Shown: positions 47,301 to 55,263 of the stretch, piece by piece
Layout: the number at the start of each line of letters is the position of its first letter
How positions within the stretch are numbered: position 1 is the stretch's first letter
Assembly (NCBI GenBank): GCA_016718845.1
Contig: JADKCK010000003.1
Span: 1 to 64,000 of the forward strand
Reading direction: 5' to 3'
Origin: Sphingobacteriales bacterium
GTDB taxonomy: Bacteria; Bacteroidota; Bacteroidia; Chitinophagales; UBA2359
DNA: 64,000 nucleotides
The notes under the pieces: model-generated
The model's database searches: none
What the model was told of the DNA's origin: nothing
What the model saw: only the letters and a program-made list of their open reading frames with translations
Made by a program: the position numbers and the translations under genes

Positions 47301-49081
47301 CCAGCCACAATGGTACCATCTACGTCCATGTCGCGTCCTTTTTTTACACGTGTGATACCGCCTTTGGGGTAGATAGTTACGCGTTGAGAGTCGGACAAGC
47401 CAATTTTTTTTACGCCCGTTACCAACAATATTTTATCGTCGAGGTTTAGTTGGGCGTTTTCTTGGTCTGATTCGGAGATGAGGGCGATACGGTCAAAGTC
47501 GGATGTGCCACGTCTCGAATCAAAATAATGTAGTACTTTGGGTCGAGGGGTTATCATTTTGGTATCGGGATTGTAAAAAGCAAAACCATCTTCTACCAAT
47601 TGAAAAATGGTGTTTAAGATATCTGCCCCTGTATATCTACCGTTTAATTCTTTGGCAAAATCATCTGCCGAAACGTTTTCGTTATTACGGGCATAATCTT
47701 TTAGTTTGCCAATAATATCGGCATCTGAGTACATACGGTAGGCATCGGAGCGTTTGGGTTCGTAGAGGTTATACGACTCGAAAACTACGCGTAAATTTTT
47801 GAGTTGCGACACCATTTTGAAGTCAATAACGGGTGTATTTATTTTCCAGAACAATCCATCTACGTTGCCTTCGAGTTGGTGATAGGAGGAGATGAAAGAG
47901 ATTTTTGAGCTTGAATTGCCATCGCGTATCAGGCGCAGCTCTTTGTCTTTGATGTTGTAATTGAGGGTTAAACGTGGGTGATAGATAGAGTCGGCGGCGA
48001 AATAAACGGCTGCTGTGGCTGCTTGTGAGTTAATTTCTTTTCCTTCGCGGATAGCAAAACCCAACGAGCGAGCAATCATTATCAGTTTTTTTTCTTTTGA
48101 GTAGATGCTCATGTTGGCAAGTTTTTCGTTTGTGCCAAAGGCTACCACTTTGTTGCCGCGCAAGCTAAAACCGCTGGTAAAGGTTACTTGGTCGTCGAAG
48201 TTTTTCATTTGCAGGTTCTTTTCATACGAGTCGAACTGCGGATAGAGGTACTCGCCCTCTACTTTTGATGATATTTTGTCGGTTAGCGAGCCTTTTAGTG
48301 GGGTATTGAAATATTTTTTGTGGTAAAAAGTAACGTCTTCTACTTTGTATTCGCTTTGTTTAAAGTCTATGTTGTATTTACCTAACTCGGCGTATACGCT
48401 ATTTGGGTCGAGTTGCACGCGCATCCATGTTACTTTACCCGATGTACCGCTCCATTTATCGTCGAAGATAGAGAATGTACCTTTGGTGTTGTAGATAGAT
48501 ACGCTATCGCGGGCGGCGAAACAAGTTAGTGTACCATCGGCAAAGGTGATGTTGGGTTTATCGTCTGTCCATTCAATTTTGTAATCACCACTTTGAATTG
48601 ACCACGATTTACCCGACACTTTGTTGAGTGTGCCATTGGCAAAAAAGGCGTTCGAGAAGTCGATGTAGCGCTCGTAATCACCAAATTTTGATTTGTCTAT
48701 TTTGTTGGTGATATTGGTCATGGCTTTTTGCCAATCGTCGAACTTAGCATCAAATTTACCCGATTTGATAAATAGGTTAATGCAGTCGAAATAATCGGTG
48801 TAATGCGGTATGGGGCGCATTTTTTTAGTTACCATATTATTGACCTGTGCAATAATGGCTTGCATTTTGGCATCGGGTATGCGCCCGCTTTGCGAGTTAA
48901 TGCTAATTTCTTCGAGAATTTTGGTGGCTTTTTCTTGCGGTGTTTTGTCGAACAGTGTTTTCATTTCGACCCAAAACTTGGCGGGGTCTGTCGAGTATTG
49001 GTTCATTTGTGCCTCGACAGGCGTTGTTAGTAGCCACAAGATACACGCCGCGAACAGCGTTAAAAAGAACTTTGGACTCAT
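44339..49081 (-). CDS. Very large exported protein of unknown function with basic, proline-rich tail
   Basis: The start is set at 49081 (MSPKFFLTLFAACILWLLTT, signal peptide ending VEAQ); the frame upstream only translates a 9-bp repeat. The product has 1580 residues. Most of the chain is a long run of beta-strand-like segments with alternating polarity (for example GRIDYAAGGMFSKEFIFLPD, LKFKASGGVVNLAENTIKID), with no transmembrane helix after the signal. About 80 C-terminal residues are Pro/Asn/Gly/Thr repeats (APNGDGTTPTPNGDGTTPPP) and then a Lys-rich end (KDKKKGKKKKDKNPE). I do not recognise the family; an envelope role is inferred. It may be co-transcribed with 49239-49595. Confidence 0.8.
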   Translation of the reverse strand: MSPKFFLTLFAACILWLLTTPVEAQMNQYSTDPAKFWVEMKTLFDKTPQEKATKILEEISINSQSGRIPDAKMQAIIAQVNNMVTKKMRPIPHYTDYFDCINLFIKSGKFDAKFDDWQKAMTNITNKIDKSKFGDYERYIDFSNAFFANGTLNKVSGKSWSIQSGDYKIEWTDDKPNITFADGTLTCFAARDSVSIYNTKGTFSIFDDKWSGTSGKVTWMRVQLDPNSVYAELGKYNIDFKQSEYKVEDVTFYHKKYFNTPLKGSLTDKISSKVEGEYLYPQFDSYEKNLQMKNFDDQVTFTSGFSLRGNKVVAFGTNEKLANMSIYSKEKKLIMIARSLGFAIREGKEINSQAATAAVYFAADSIYHPRLTLNYNIKDKELRLIRDGNSSSKISFISSYHQLEGNVDGLFWKINTPVIDFKMVSQLKNLRVVFESYNLYEPKRSDAYRMYSDADIIGKLKDYARNNENVSADDFAKELNGRYTGADILNTIFQLVEDGFAFYNPDTKMITPRPKVLHYFDSRRGTSDFDRIALISESDQENAQLNLDDKILLVTGVKKIGLSDSQRVTIYPKGGITRVKKGRDMDVDGTIVAGSVDFSGKNFAFKYEPFEVKMDSVDQMQIYLVDETGKRKTVDGNLTPIETLIRDVSGTLYIDKGDNKSGKISYPSYPKFESDGNSFLYYNSKKLYNGAYKKEEFHFKLDPFKFTDLDHISPDLLVFPGTMVTGNIFPQFKQTTSLQEDFSLGFNKKTESAGMPVYKKGTFTGTINMSNKGLIGEGRIDYAAGGMFSKEFIFLPDSLMAEADSFYLQRKVVKGVEYPEAHNSNVKLRWYPEGDSLLVYMKERPFNMFASKAELKGNLLVTDKGLRGSGTVTLPEATIRSKAFTFTGGTFKSDSSDVVIKNKDAARVSFNSYNVKSRVDLDKMLGEFLANGSNIPINLPYNQYKTIASEFYWLMNDKIVNIRMPEDTAGGYFVSTRPDQDGLKFKASGGVVNLAENTIKIDGVPYIAVGDAKIQPPDTQVFIEPDAKMRTFEGATIVADSTSEMHKITKAKVTILGKNNMIASGEYRYRGKNMKKQQVGFDPIEIKQDEKDPKRYYTYATAGISETEDFKLNNRINFKGNCLLDSRKKYLYFDGFAKIVLDNKAIDAQWFKFADEINPDNIQIDVTAPTGENKDTLYFAIVQDMDALAPYPAFLTKKRTPIDQFLFQASGELNYDETKNTYRVGDKKRLLGGQTGNIFALKDPEGIVTTEGKYTFGHEWGLVEVALGGRGEFKTADNSFKVDQAVLGLEFMFDTDLTAKIGDIIRTYNGNGQEIDYSKELFSVSAMQLIDQKDISDFKKMMGQNGYLANRMKGLDQTMILTNLNMVWDTATLTMHSVGKFGVAFMGTKYVNRMVEGYVEFGVRQSGDFFNVYIETDKNDLGARQWFFWTYKKGLMQMVSSDIMVNDGIMKISEKKRGKVKDGLIYNYTMAPVLKKSQFLYAMRGEAIPVEAPPPPPVTAPTDSTGTQQPAPNNDGTTPAPNGDGTTPTPNGDGTTPPPANVTPPPAETNPAAEPVDPDDPLGILKDKKKGKKKKDKNPE

Positions 49082-49104
49082 GCGGATTATGTTGTAAATT
49101 ATAA

Positions 49105-49188
49105 AAGAGTGAAAAGAGTGAAAAGAGTGAAGAGAGTGAAGAGAGTGAAAAGAGTGAAAAGAGTGAAAAGAGTGAAGGGAGTGAAGGT
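49105..49188. repeat. 9-bp microsatellite-like repeat
   Basis: About nine units of AGAGTGAAA (variants AGAGTGAAG, GGAGTGAAG) lie just upstream of the large exported gene. On the minus strand they would code for His/Ser/Leu/Phe repeats but sit before the true start. Copy number could vary by slippage and alter the leader. Confidence 0.85.
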
Positions 49189-49238
49189 CGTTGAGCGAAG
49201 TTGAAACGGAGGGAGGCATATACAGTTTTCGTCTTCAA

Positions 49239-49595
49239 TTATTCTTCTTTTTTAGACCTGTGTTTTTTGCGTGTTGAAGCAAAAATAGCTAATAACTCTT
49301 TTGATTCTTGAAGCAAGAGGCATAATTTAGAAAAAGGCACTATTTCGGCTGCTATAAGTAACTCTAACCAAAATAGCGTTTCATCTGCTTCTTCTACTAC
49401 AATACTCAATTTTGCAAAATATTCGTTACCCGATCTAGCTCGACGCATTGCCCTGTGATTTGCCCCTACTGATGTTGCAGCCCTAATTAATTGTTTTTTT
49501 ATAACGTATGCCTCTGCCTTTGCGGTAATTGTTGGCTTAATCTTATTATTCGCAAAATGATTGTAAATTCTTTCTTGTAATTCATCTTTAGTCAT
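49239..49595 (-). CDS. Four-helix-bundle protein (S23/IVS-like family)
   Basis: ATG at 49595 (MTKDELQERIYNHFANN) is preferred over the longer frame that starts in intergenic sequence. The product has 118 residues. The order KKQLIRAATSVGANHRAMRRA, then NEYFAKLSIVVEEADETLFW and LELLIAAEIVPF, is the signature of the family found in rRNA intervening sequences and as stand-alone genes in Bacteroidota ('R...sS.gan..Ea..A.s..ef..kl.ia..Ea.Et.ywl..l'). Function is unknown. It sits between the exported giant and prmA. Confidence 0.88.
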   Translation of the reverse strand: MTKDELQERIYNHFANNKIKPTITAKAEAYVIKKQLIRAATSVGANHRAMRRARSGNEYFAKLSIVVEEADETLFWLELLIAAEIVPFSKLCLLLQESKELLAIFASTRKKHRSKKEE

Positions 49596-49650
49596 TGTAA
49601 AATGTTTTAAAAGTAATAAGATGGTAAAATGAGTGGGTGTCTTCACTCTT

Positions 49651-50151
49651 TCACTCTTTCACTCCTTCACCCTTTTTAAATGCTAAAAACGCCCAATTGC
49701 CACGCACTTGCTGGTTTTGGTATTGTAGTTGATATTGTTCGGCGGTTTGTTTTATCATGTCAATGTCATCTTCTAAGATGCCACTAAACAATATAACGCC
49801 ATTAGGGGCTAAAGAATTGTATAGAGCGGCAAAAGAATCGAGAATTACGTTGCGGGTAATGTTTGCCAATACCACATCGAAGTGCTTATTTTGGGGTATT
49901 ACGGTGGCATCGCCCAGCAACACATCGATGTTGGCAATGCCGTTTACGTCCATATTTTCGAGGGTGTTTTGGGTAGATAACGGGTCGTAGTCAATAGCTA
50001 CGGTATAGGCGCAATGGCGCATTTTGGCAAATATTGCCAAGATACCTGTTCCACAACCAAAATCTAGTACCGATTTATTTTCGAGGGGCATATCTATCAA
50101 AGCATGTAGCATCATGTATGTTGTTTCGTGATGCCCTGTACCAAAAGCCAT
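49651..50151 (-). pseudogene. prmA: Ribosomal protein L11 methyltransferase, C-terminal part (frameshifted)
   Basis: It starts MAFGTGHHETTYMMLHALID, then KSVLDFGCGTGILAIFAKMR (SAM motif I), VAIDYDPLSTQNTLENMD, FDVVLANITRNVIL and GVILFSGILEDD. This is the complete catalytic domain of PrmA. It begins right after a stop in another frame (50153-50155); in intact homologues a single chain reads '...tIeP.mAFGTGhHeTT'. Deleting one T at CCCTAAAATGG gives EPKMAFGTG. It could be translated separately by coupling over TAAAATG, but the two halves are needed together. Confidence 0.9.
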
Positions 50152-50152
50152 T

Positions 50153-50503
50153 TTAGGGTTCTATGGTAATGGTATAGGGATATGTTTGCTCGATGACATG
50201 AAACGGTGCTTTGATAACAATTTTATCATCAACAAAAACAGGTTGAAAGTTGCTTTCCCAAAGTTCGTTCCAGTTTTTGTTGGCTAATGGCTCGATAGAC
50301 AATAAACGCACATCGGTTAGGCTAGCGTATTGCTCGATAAGTTGGTTTAAGGCTTCGGTATCGAGCAGGTCAGTGTCGATATAGGCAGCTAAACCGTTGG
50401 GGGTTTCTTCGAAGCTATCAAACCCCAAATCGAGCATTTCTGTTAAAAAAATATCCGCAAACTCGGGCTGCGGAATGTGAAGGTGTACAATTGAATAGTT
50501 CAA
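50153..50503 (-). pseudogene. prmA: Ribosomal protein L11 methyltransferase, N-terminal substrate domain (frameshifted)
   Basis: MNYSIVHLHIPQPEFADIFL through LANKNWNELWESNFQPVFVD and YPYTITIEP is the L11-recognition domain and linker of PrmA. The stop follows P because of a 1-bp indel; the catalytic domain continues in the next frame at 50151. PrmA trimethylates ribosomal protein L11 and is dispensable in several bacteria, so a real loss would be tolerated. The gap 50504-50635 shows only A+T-rich DNA. Confidence 0.9.
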
Positions 50504-50635
50504 CTAATTGTAAATTATAAATTGTTAATTATTATTTTTGCTTGTTATTAGCTAAGGGCGCGTAAAGTTAGTAAAAAAATGGCAATTGGGGTATATCTTA
50601 CCGCTTGATGATTTTGTTTGCTTAATTACACGCAC

Positions 50636-50674
50636 AAAAAAGCCCCGATGCACAATGGCAACGGGGCTTTTTTT
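50636..50674. terminator. Intrinsic terminator
   Basis: AAAAAAGCCCCG / CGGGGCTTTTTT. It lies 18 bp beyond the TAA at 50692-50694, which is the end expected for the cysteine-rich gene in its alternative frame. Confidence 0.8.
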
Positions 50675-50747
50675 ATGGCGGTGGCTAAAATTTAGCGTGT
50701 ACCATCGTTGTTTTTTAGTTCGCTAACACCTTTCGATGAGCCAGAAG

Positions 50748-51287
50748 TTAGGGTAACTTTTTCGGTTTTAGCTTTTTAGCTTTGCTTTTTTTGCTCATTG
50801 TAGTTTTGTCGCTGGTACAACCTGGACTAGGATTTTTGCAACAAGCAGGTTTTGCGGCAGCGTTGGTTTGTACAATTTGTGTGGCAGCTCCGGTTTGGTC
50901 GGTGCTAGTTTGGGCTGTTTTGTTTTTGCAGCAAGCAGCGCCTGTTTTTTGGCAAGCACCAGCCTTAGCTGTGTTACCTGTTTGCACAACTTGTGTAGCA
51001 GCTCCGTTTTGGTCGGTGCTAGCTTGGGCTGTTTTGTTTTTGCAGCAAGCAGCGCCAGGTGCGGCAGGAGCATCAACAGAGGCTTGGGCTGTTTTGTTTT
51101 TACAACAAGCAGCACCTGTTTTTTGGCAAGCACCAGCTTTAGCGGTATTGTCGCCCGTTTGGATTACTTGGGTAGCACCTTGCTCGGTCGAGGTAGTTGC
51201 TTTTTTGTTACCTGTGCATTGAGCAAAAGTATTAGTAGTAGCTACCAAAGCAATAAATAGAATTACGAAACCAATGAATTTTTTCAT
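50748..51287 (-). CDS. Small exported Cys-rich protein with ACCKNKT repeats
   Basis: The start at 51287 gives the signal peptide MKKFIGFVILFIALVATTNT, then FAQC; the upstream frame is discarded. The product is about 179 residues. The body has repeated blocks 'AGACQKTGAACCKNKTAQAS' alternating with 'GAATQVVQTGNTAKA', four CC pairs in total, and a Lys-rich end. I know no family. An envelope or metal-binding role is only a guess from the paired Cys. The end is doubtful: another frame runs AKTEKVTLTSGSSKGVSEL to a stop at 50692 just before the terminator, so a 1-bp slip near 50775 (AAAAAGCTAAAACC) may have shortened it. Confidence 0.65.
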   Translation of the reverse strand: MKKFIGFVILFIALVATTNTFAQCTGNKKATTSTEQGATQVIQTGDNTAKAGACQKTGAACCKNKTAQASVDAPAAPGAACCKNKTAQASTDQNGAATQVVQTGNTAKAGACQKTGAACCKNKTAQTSTDQTGAATQIVQTNAAAKPACCKNPSPGCTSDKTTMSKKSKAKKLKPKKLP

Positions 51288-51335
51288 GATACTGATGGAA
51301 ATTATTTTAAAGATGAATGGATTGAATTTACAGCA

Positions 51336-51343
51336 CAAAGGTA
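51336..51343 (-). promoter_or_regulatory. -7 box of the Cys-rich protein gene
   Basis: TACCTTTG on the minus strand, about 50 nt before the ATG. A second identical box lies at 51406-51413, giving possible tandem promoters. Confidence 0.5.
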
Positions 51344-51456
51344 CTGCTTTTTTTTGATTTTAGCAAATAATTAAGTACTTTTAACAACTTACCTTTATTT
51401 GACTGCAAAGGTAGCCAAAAGTTGCATTTTTTATCTTACAAAATTTGGCTTATTTG

Positions 51457-52281
51457 TTACAAAAAGCGTTTTATGCACTTAAGATAATGCGTATAGTGTT
51501 TTTGGGTGGTGTTTGTTAGCTTATAGATGCCTGTTTTGTCTAACATATCGGTTTGTACATAATTGCTGGCGTGTAATATTTTTTGTGGCGATAATAAAAT
51601 ACCTACATGCGTAATGCGTTCTTGGTTGGCTGTTGAGCTAAAAAATGCCAGGTCGCAAGCTTGAGTTTTGCTTAGTGTGTTAATAGTTTTGCCCAAATCG
51701 CTTTCGGCTTGTTGGTAGGCGTCGCGGGGTAGGTTTATGCCCAATAATCTAAAAGCAATTTGTGTTAAACCAGAACAATCAATTCCCCAAATTGTTCGCC
51801 CGCCCCATAAATAAGGTGTGCCATAAAATTGGCTCATGGCAGCTAACATGCTTTGTTTAGTGCCATAAATGGTTTGGGTATTTGCATCTTGATAAATCAA
51901 GTTGTCATCAAATAGTTTCATCCAATTTGTTTGATAATTAAACAGTTGCTTATCGGGCATATAAAACGGCAGTTTGCTACCCGGCGACAACCTAATGATG
52001 TTGCCCGTATGAGGGGCATGAATATGGAAATAAGATGGGGTAATGGTGCTGTATCGCTCTAGATATTGAGCATTTAAATCATCGGGCAAATAAAATACTT
52101 GCCCTTCGGGTATCCAACCTTGGTAGTTATCGTGTCGGCATTGTATCAAGCACCAATCGTTTTGAGTTTCTATAACTACATAATCTTCGCCAAAAATAAG
52201 TTGTGTAACCATTTGGGCTTTGTGCGTAGGTTGTTCGCGTACAGCTATATACGATAGATAGCAAATAGCAGTTTCGTTCAT
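51457..52281 (-). CDS. NlpC/P60 family peptidoglycan hydrolase with SH3 domains (C40)
   Basis: ATG at 52281 (MNETAICYLSYIAVRE) is chosen because a -7 box TACTTTTG lies just upstream (52298-52305), which would put the longer TTG start at or before the transcription start. The product has 274 residues. Bacterial SH3-like region 1-130 (LIQCRHDNYQGWIPEGQVFY) precedes the NlpC/P60 domain: GTPYLWGGRTIWGIDCSGLT (catalytic Cys), LPRDAYQQAESDLG, DLAFFSSTANQERITHVGIL (His) and ILHASNYV. By family it cleaves D-Glu-DAP-type bonds. No signal peptide is evident, which suggests a cytoplasmic muropeptide-recycling role. Confidence 0.88.
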   Translation of the reverse strand: MNETAICYLSYIAVREQPTHKAQMVTQLIFGEDYVVIETQNDWCLIQCRHDNYQGWIPEGQVFYLPDDLNAQYLERYSTITPSYFHIHAPHTGNIIRLSPGSKLPFYMPDKQLFNYQTNWMKLFDDNLIYQDANTQTIYGTKQSMLAAMSQFYGTPYLWGGRTIWGIDCSGLTQIAFRLLGINLPRDAYQQAESDLGKTINTLSKTQACDLAFFSSTANQERITHVGILLSPQKILHASNYVQTDMLDKTGIYKLTNTTQKHYTHYLKCIKRFL

Positions 52282-52378
52282 TTCGTTTTTTTGTGCCAAA
52301 AGTAGCGCTTTTTTTTGTTTTTCAAAACTAAATCCGCAAAAAGTTGTTGTTGAAAGAAAATTAAAAATCCAAAATTTT

Positions 52379-52969
52379 ATGCAAAGAATTTATTTTTCTG
52401 TTAGCTTATCTTTGTTATTGTTGTTGGGCATGGCTTGTAGCACTGCCAGCAAACAAACCGAAAGCCCAAATGCAGCTACTGCCACTGTACCTACACAATC
52501 GTTTTACGACTTTAAAATGCTTGCCATAGATGGTACCGAAATTGATTTAAGTCAATATAAAGGTAAAAAAGTGTTGGTGGTTAATACGGCATCAAAATGT
52601 GGTTTTACGCCACAATATAAAGATTTGGAAGCCTTGCACCAAAAAATAGGCGATAAATTAGTGATACTGGGCTTTCCGGCAAACAATTTTATGGGACAAG
52701 AACCGGGTAGCAACACCGAAATTGCGTCTTTTTGCCAAAAAAATTATGGCGTAACTTTCCAAATGTTCGAGAAAATTGATGTAGTTGGTAAAAATCAACA
52801 CCCGCTATACAAATTTTTGTCGGATAAAACCCTTAATGGATGGAACGACCAAGCTCCGTCGTGGAACTTCTGCAAATACCTAATTGACGAAAACGGACGT
52901 TTGCTTAAATTCTACAAATCGGGTGTAAATCCACTCGACGACGAAATTGTAAATGCCGTAAATAGTTAA
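52379..52969 (+). CDS. Glutathione peroxidase family lipoprotein 1
   Basis: The product has 196 residues. A lipoprotein signal (LLLLLGMACST, lipobox Cys20) precedes the thioredoxin-fold peroxidase: VVNTASKCGFTPQYKDLEAL (peroxidatic Cys74), LGFPANNFMGQEPGSN (Gln of the catalytic set) and APSWNFCKYLIDENGRLLKF (WNF triad Trp and Asn). Cys in place of selenocysteine and the mid-chain FCQKNYGVTF fit thioredoxin-dependent peroxidases. It likely detoxifies peroxides at the membrane. A close paralogue follows 62 bp later. Confidence 0.93.
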   Translation: MQRIYFSVSLSLLLLLGMACSTASKQTESPNAATATVPTQSFYDFKMLAIDGTEIDLSQYKGKKVLVVNTASKCGFTPQYKDLEALHQKIGDKLVILGFPANNFMGQEPGSNTEIASFCQKNYGVTFQMFEKIDVVGKNQHPLYKFLSDKTLNGWNDQAPSWNFCKYLIDENGRLLKFYKSGVNPLDDEIVNAVNS

Positions 52970-53031
52970 GTTTTGTGGCTATAAATGGCGCTATACAACT
53001 TACACAAAAACAACAAATAACTTACAATACA

Positions 53032-53613
53032 ATGAAAAACATTTCATTTAGCATTACTTTTCTACTTTTAATTTTTGCGGCTAGTGCATGTAAAAAGCAA
53101 GAAACGCCCGAGGTTATACAAGAAACACCCGAGGTGTTATCTACTTTTCATAGTTTTAAAATGCTTGCCATAGACGGCACCGAAGTTGATTTCAGTCAAT
53201 ACAAAGGCAAAAAAGTGTTGATTGTAAACACGGCATCGGCATGTGGTTTTACGCCACAGTTTACCGATTTACAAACCCTACACGAGCAAATGGGCGATAA
53301 AGTGGCTATATTAGGGTTTCCGGCAAACAATTTTTTTGGACAAGAACCCAAAGATAACGAAGAAATTGCTACCTTTTGCACCCAAAACTACGGCGTAACC
53401 TTCCAAATGTTCGAAAAAATTGACGTAATTGGCGCTAATCAGCACGCTTTGTACAAATTTTTGTCGGATAAAACACTTAATGGCTGGAACGACCAAGCTC
53501 CAACCTGGAATTTTTGCAAATACATTATTGACAAAGAGGGCAATTTAACTAAGTTTTTCTCGCAAACCGTAAATCCGTTAGACCAACAGATTATAGATGC
53601 AATAAATGAGTAA
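53032..53613 (+). CDS. Glutathione peroxidase family lipoprotein 2 (tandem paralogue)
   Basis: The start at 53032 gives a lipoprotein signal (MKNISFSITFLLLIFAASAC). The product has 193 residues. It shares most of the enzyme domain with the preceding gene: NTASACGFTPQ (Cys71), GFPANNFFGQEPKDN and APTWNFCKYIIDKEGNL. The two genes are a recent tandem duplication, differing mainly in signal and linker. They probably form one operon. Confidence 0.93.
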   Translation: MKNISFSITFLLLIFAASACKKQETPEVIQETPEVLSTFHSFKMLAIDGTEVDFSQYKGKKVLIVNTASACGFTPQFTDLQTLHEQMGDKVAILGFPANNFFGQEPKDNEEIATFCTQNYGVTFQMFEKIDVIGANQHALYKFLSDKTLNGWNDQAPTWNFCKYIIDKEGNLTKFFSQTVNPLDQQIIDAINE

Positions 53614-53616
53614 CTG

Positions 53617-53975
53617 ATATTACGCAGGGATGTTACCTTGGCAGGGCTTTGTTAATTTGTGGTCGCTCGGCTTTGGCTCATTAAAGTTTGTTCTTTTTCT
53701 TGACAAAAAACCAAAATCAGGCTGTAGTAATTGGCAAATGGCCCTAAAAGATAAAACTTGAAAGTTGTTTGTGGGTTTGTTTTGGTGTGGGGCTCAACAG
53801 TATACTTTCTTAACGCTTAGTCCCGAAGAAATGAGCCGCAAACTGGGTATAAAAAGCAAAATACTCAATTATTGAAATGAGTTGCTAATATAAGTAACCA
53901 AATAAGAATCTATCTTATCTGTATCTAATCGGTAAAATCTGTGTCGTAAATAACACTAAAATAGCGTCGTGCGTA
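53617..53975. repeat. GTTACGCA-bounded dispersed element
   Basis: It begins ATTACGCAGGGATGTTACC and ends GTGCGTAACATGATTCAG, an inverted pair. The interior (about 53690-53780) resembles 41390-41500 with many small deletions. The last 80 bp (TATCTGTATCTAATCGGTAA, AATCTGTGTCGTAAATAA) resemble 62880-62920. Confidence 0.6.
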
Positions 53976-54015
53976 ACATGATTCAGTAATAAAAGTACCG
54001 TAAAAGTATAGTTAC

Positions 54016-54050
54016 AAAACCGCAGCCATCGTTATGTTGGCTGCGGTTTT
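54016..54050. terminator. Intrinsic terminator
   Basis: AAAACCGCAGCCA / TGGCTGCGGTTTT. It ends the mevalonate unit 4 bp beyond the stop of mvaD. Confidence 0.85.
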
Positions 54051-54053
54051 GTG

Positions 54054-55097
54054 TTATATTTTTTGGGGACCGTCGCCCACTTTATCTTCAATAAAATAGT
54101 TATCTTGGCAATAAGCAAGTAAATTGGTTTGGATAAATGGTTGTACCTGCGTGGCAAACTCGGCGGGATAAAGCAGGTGCACATTAGGACCAGCATCGAG
54201 GGTAAAGCAAAGGGGTATGTTGGTATCGTGCCTAAATGCCCGTATTTGGTTGATGATGTGCAAGGTGTTGGGGTGTAGTAATATAAACGAAGGGTTAGAG
54301 TTCATCATTAAACCATGCAGTGTAAGTGCTTCGTTTTCTACAATGTTTATAAAACCCTGGGCATCGCCAGTTTGTAAAATAGGCACTAAGTTGCTCAACT
54401 GATTATTGGCATGTGTGTAGCGAGCATCGGCGTAGGGGTGGTCGTTCATCAGCGCATGTCCAGCTCGGCTCGATACTGTTTTTTCGGCTCGGCTAACAAT
54501 TAAAATGGTGTTGCAATAGGTGTTAAAATAGGGGTGCATAGCAAACGGAATGGCGTACTCGTTGGCACTGTCTGCTATGTCGTTGTGGTACCCCCACACG
54601 GCTGCATACGGATATACCGAGCGTGCAGCACTACCCGACCCTAAACGGGCTATCTCGGAAGCTTTATGCAAAAATGCTTCGTTATCGGCAAAATCGTTTA
54701 ACAGTTGTTGCTCGATACTGCACAAACAGAGTGCCAAAGCGCTCATGCTTGATGCCGACGATGCGATGCCCGACGAATGAGGAAACGAATTACTTGAGCT
54801 AATGTTTAGGTGTAATTGTGTCAAAAACGGAAAAATGGGCACCAAAGTTTCGAGAAATACCTGAATTTTTTGGGCAAATTTGGCATTTTCTTGTCCTTCA
54901 AACAAAAAATAAAGCGATACACCTTGCTCGTTATTGCTTTTGGGCTGATATGCTATACTCATGTTGGTATAGGCATTGGTAAGTGTAAAACTAACCGAGG
55001 CATTGCGGGGCAACTGAATACCATATTTACCCCAATATTTTACCAGCGCAATATTTGATGGGCTACGCCAAGCAACTTGAGCATCTTTTGTATACAT
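54054..55097 (-). CDS. mvaD: Diphosphomevalonate decarboxylase
   Basis: The product has 347 residues. The N-terminal motif WRSPSNIALVKYWGKYGIQL with NASVSFTLTNAYT, then the GHMP ATP loop SSNSFPHSSGIASSASSMSA and GSGSAARSVY, are characteristic. CFTLDAGPNVHLLYP is the conserved C-terminal Asp-containing motif. It converts mevalonate 5-diphosphate to isopentenyl diphosphate with ATP. The gene lies in the same direction 3' of the GYDIA kinase and HMG-CoA reductase genes. Confidence 0.95.
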   Translation of the reverse strand: MYTKDAQVAWRSPSNIALVKYWGKYGIQLPRNASVSFTLTNAYTNMSIAYQPKSNNEQGVSLYFLFEGQENAKFAQKIQVFLETLVPIFPFLTQLHLNISSSNSFPHSSGIASSASSMSALALCLCSIEQQLLNDFADNEAFLHKASEIARLGSGSAARSVYPYAAVWGYHNDIADSANEYAIPFAMHPYFNTYCNTILIVSRAEKTVSSRAGHALMNDHPYADARYTHANNQLSNLVPILQTGDAQGFINIVENEALTLHGLMMNSNPSFILLHPNTLHIINQIRAFRHDTNIPLCFTLDAGPNVHLLYPAEFATQVQPFIQTNLLAYCQDNYFIEDKVGDGPQKI

Positions 55098-55263
55098 TTT
55101 TAATTATTGATTATTTATTATAAATTATTGATTACAAAACAACATACTGAAAAGTAATATTTTTTTATTTTTGCAAGATATTAAAAGGGCGTATTACTTG
55201 CAAAACCTATATTGCATGCATTATAAAACAACTCTTTGCGGTATACTTGGATATTTATAATCA

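Noticed and set aside
49082..49219. His/Ser/Phe-repeat N-terminal extension of the large exported protein
   Set aside because: It only translates the 9-bp repeat and would mask a clean signal peptide starting at 49081.
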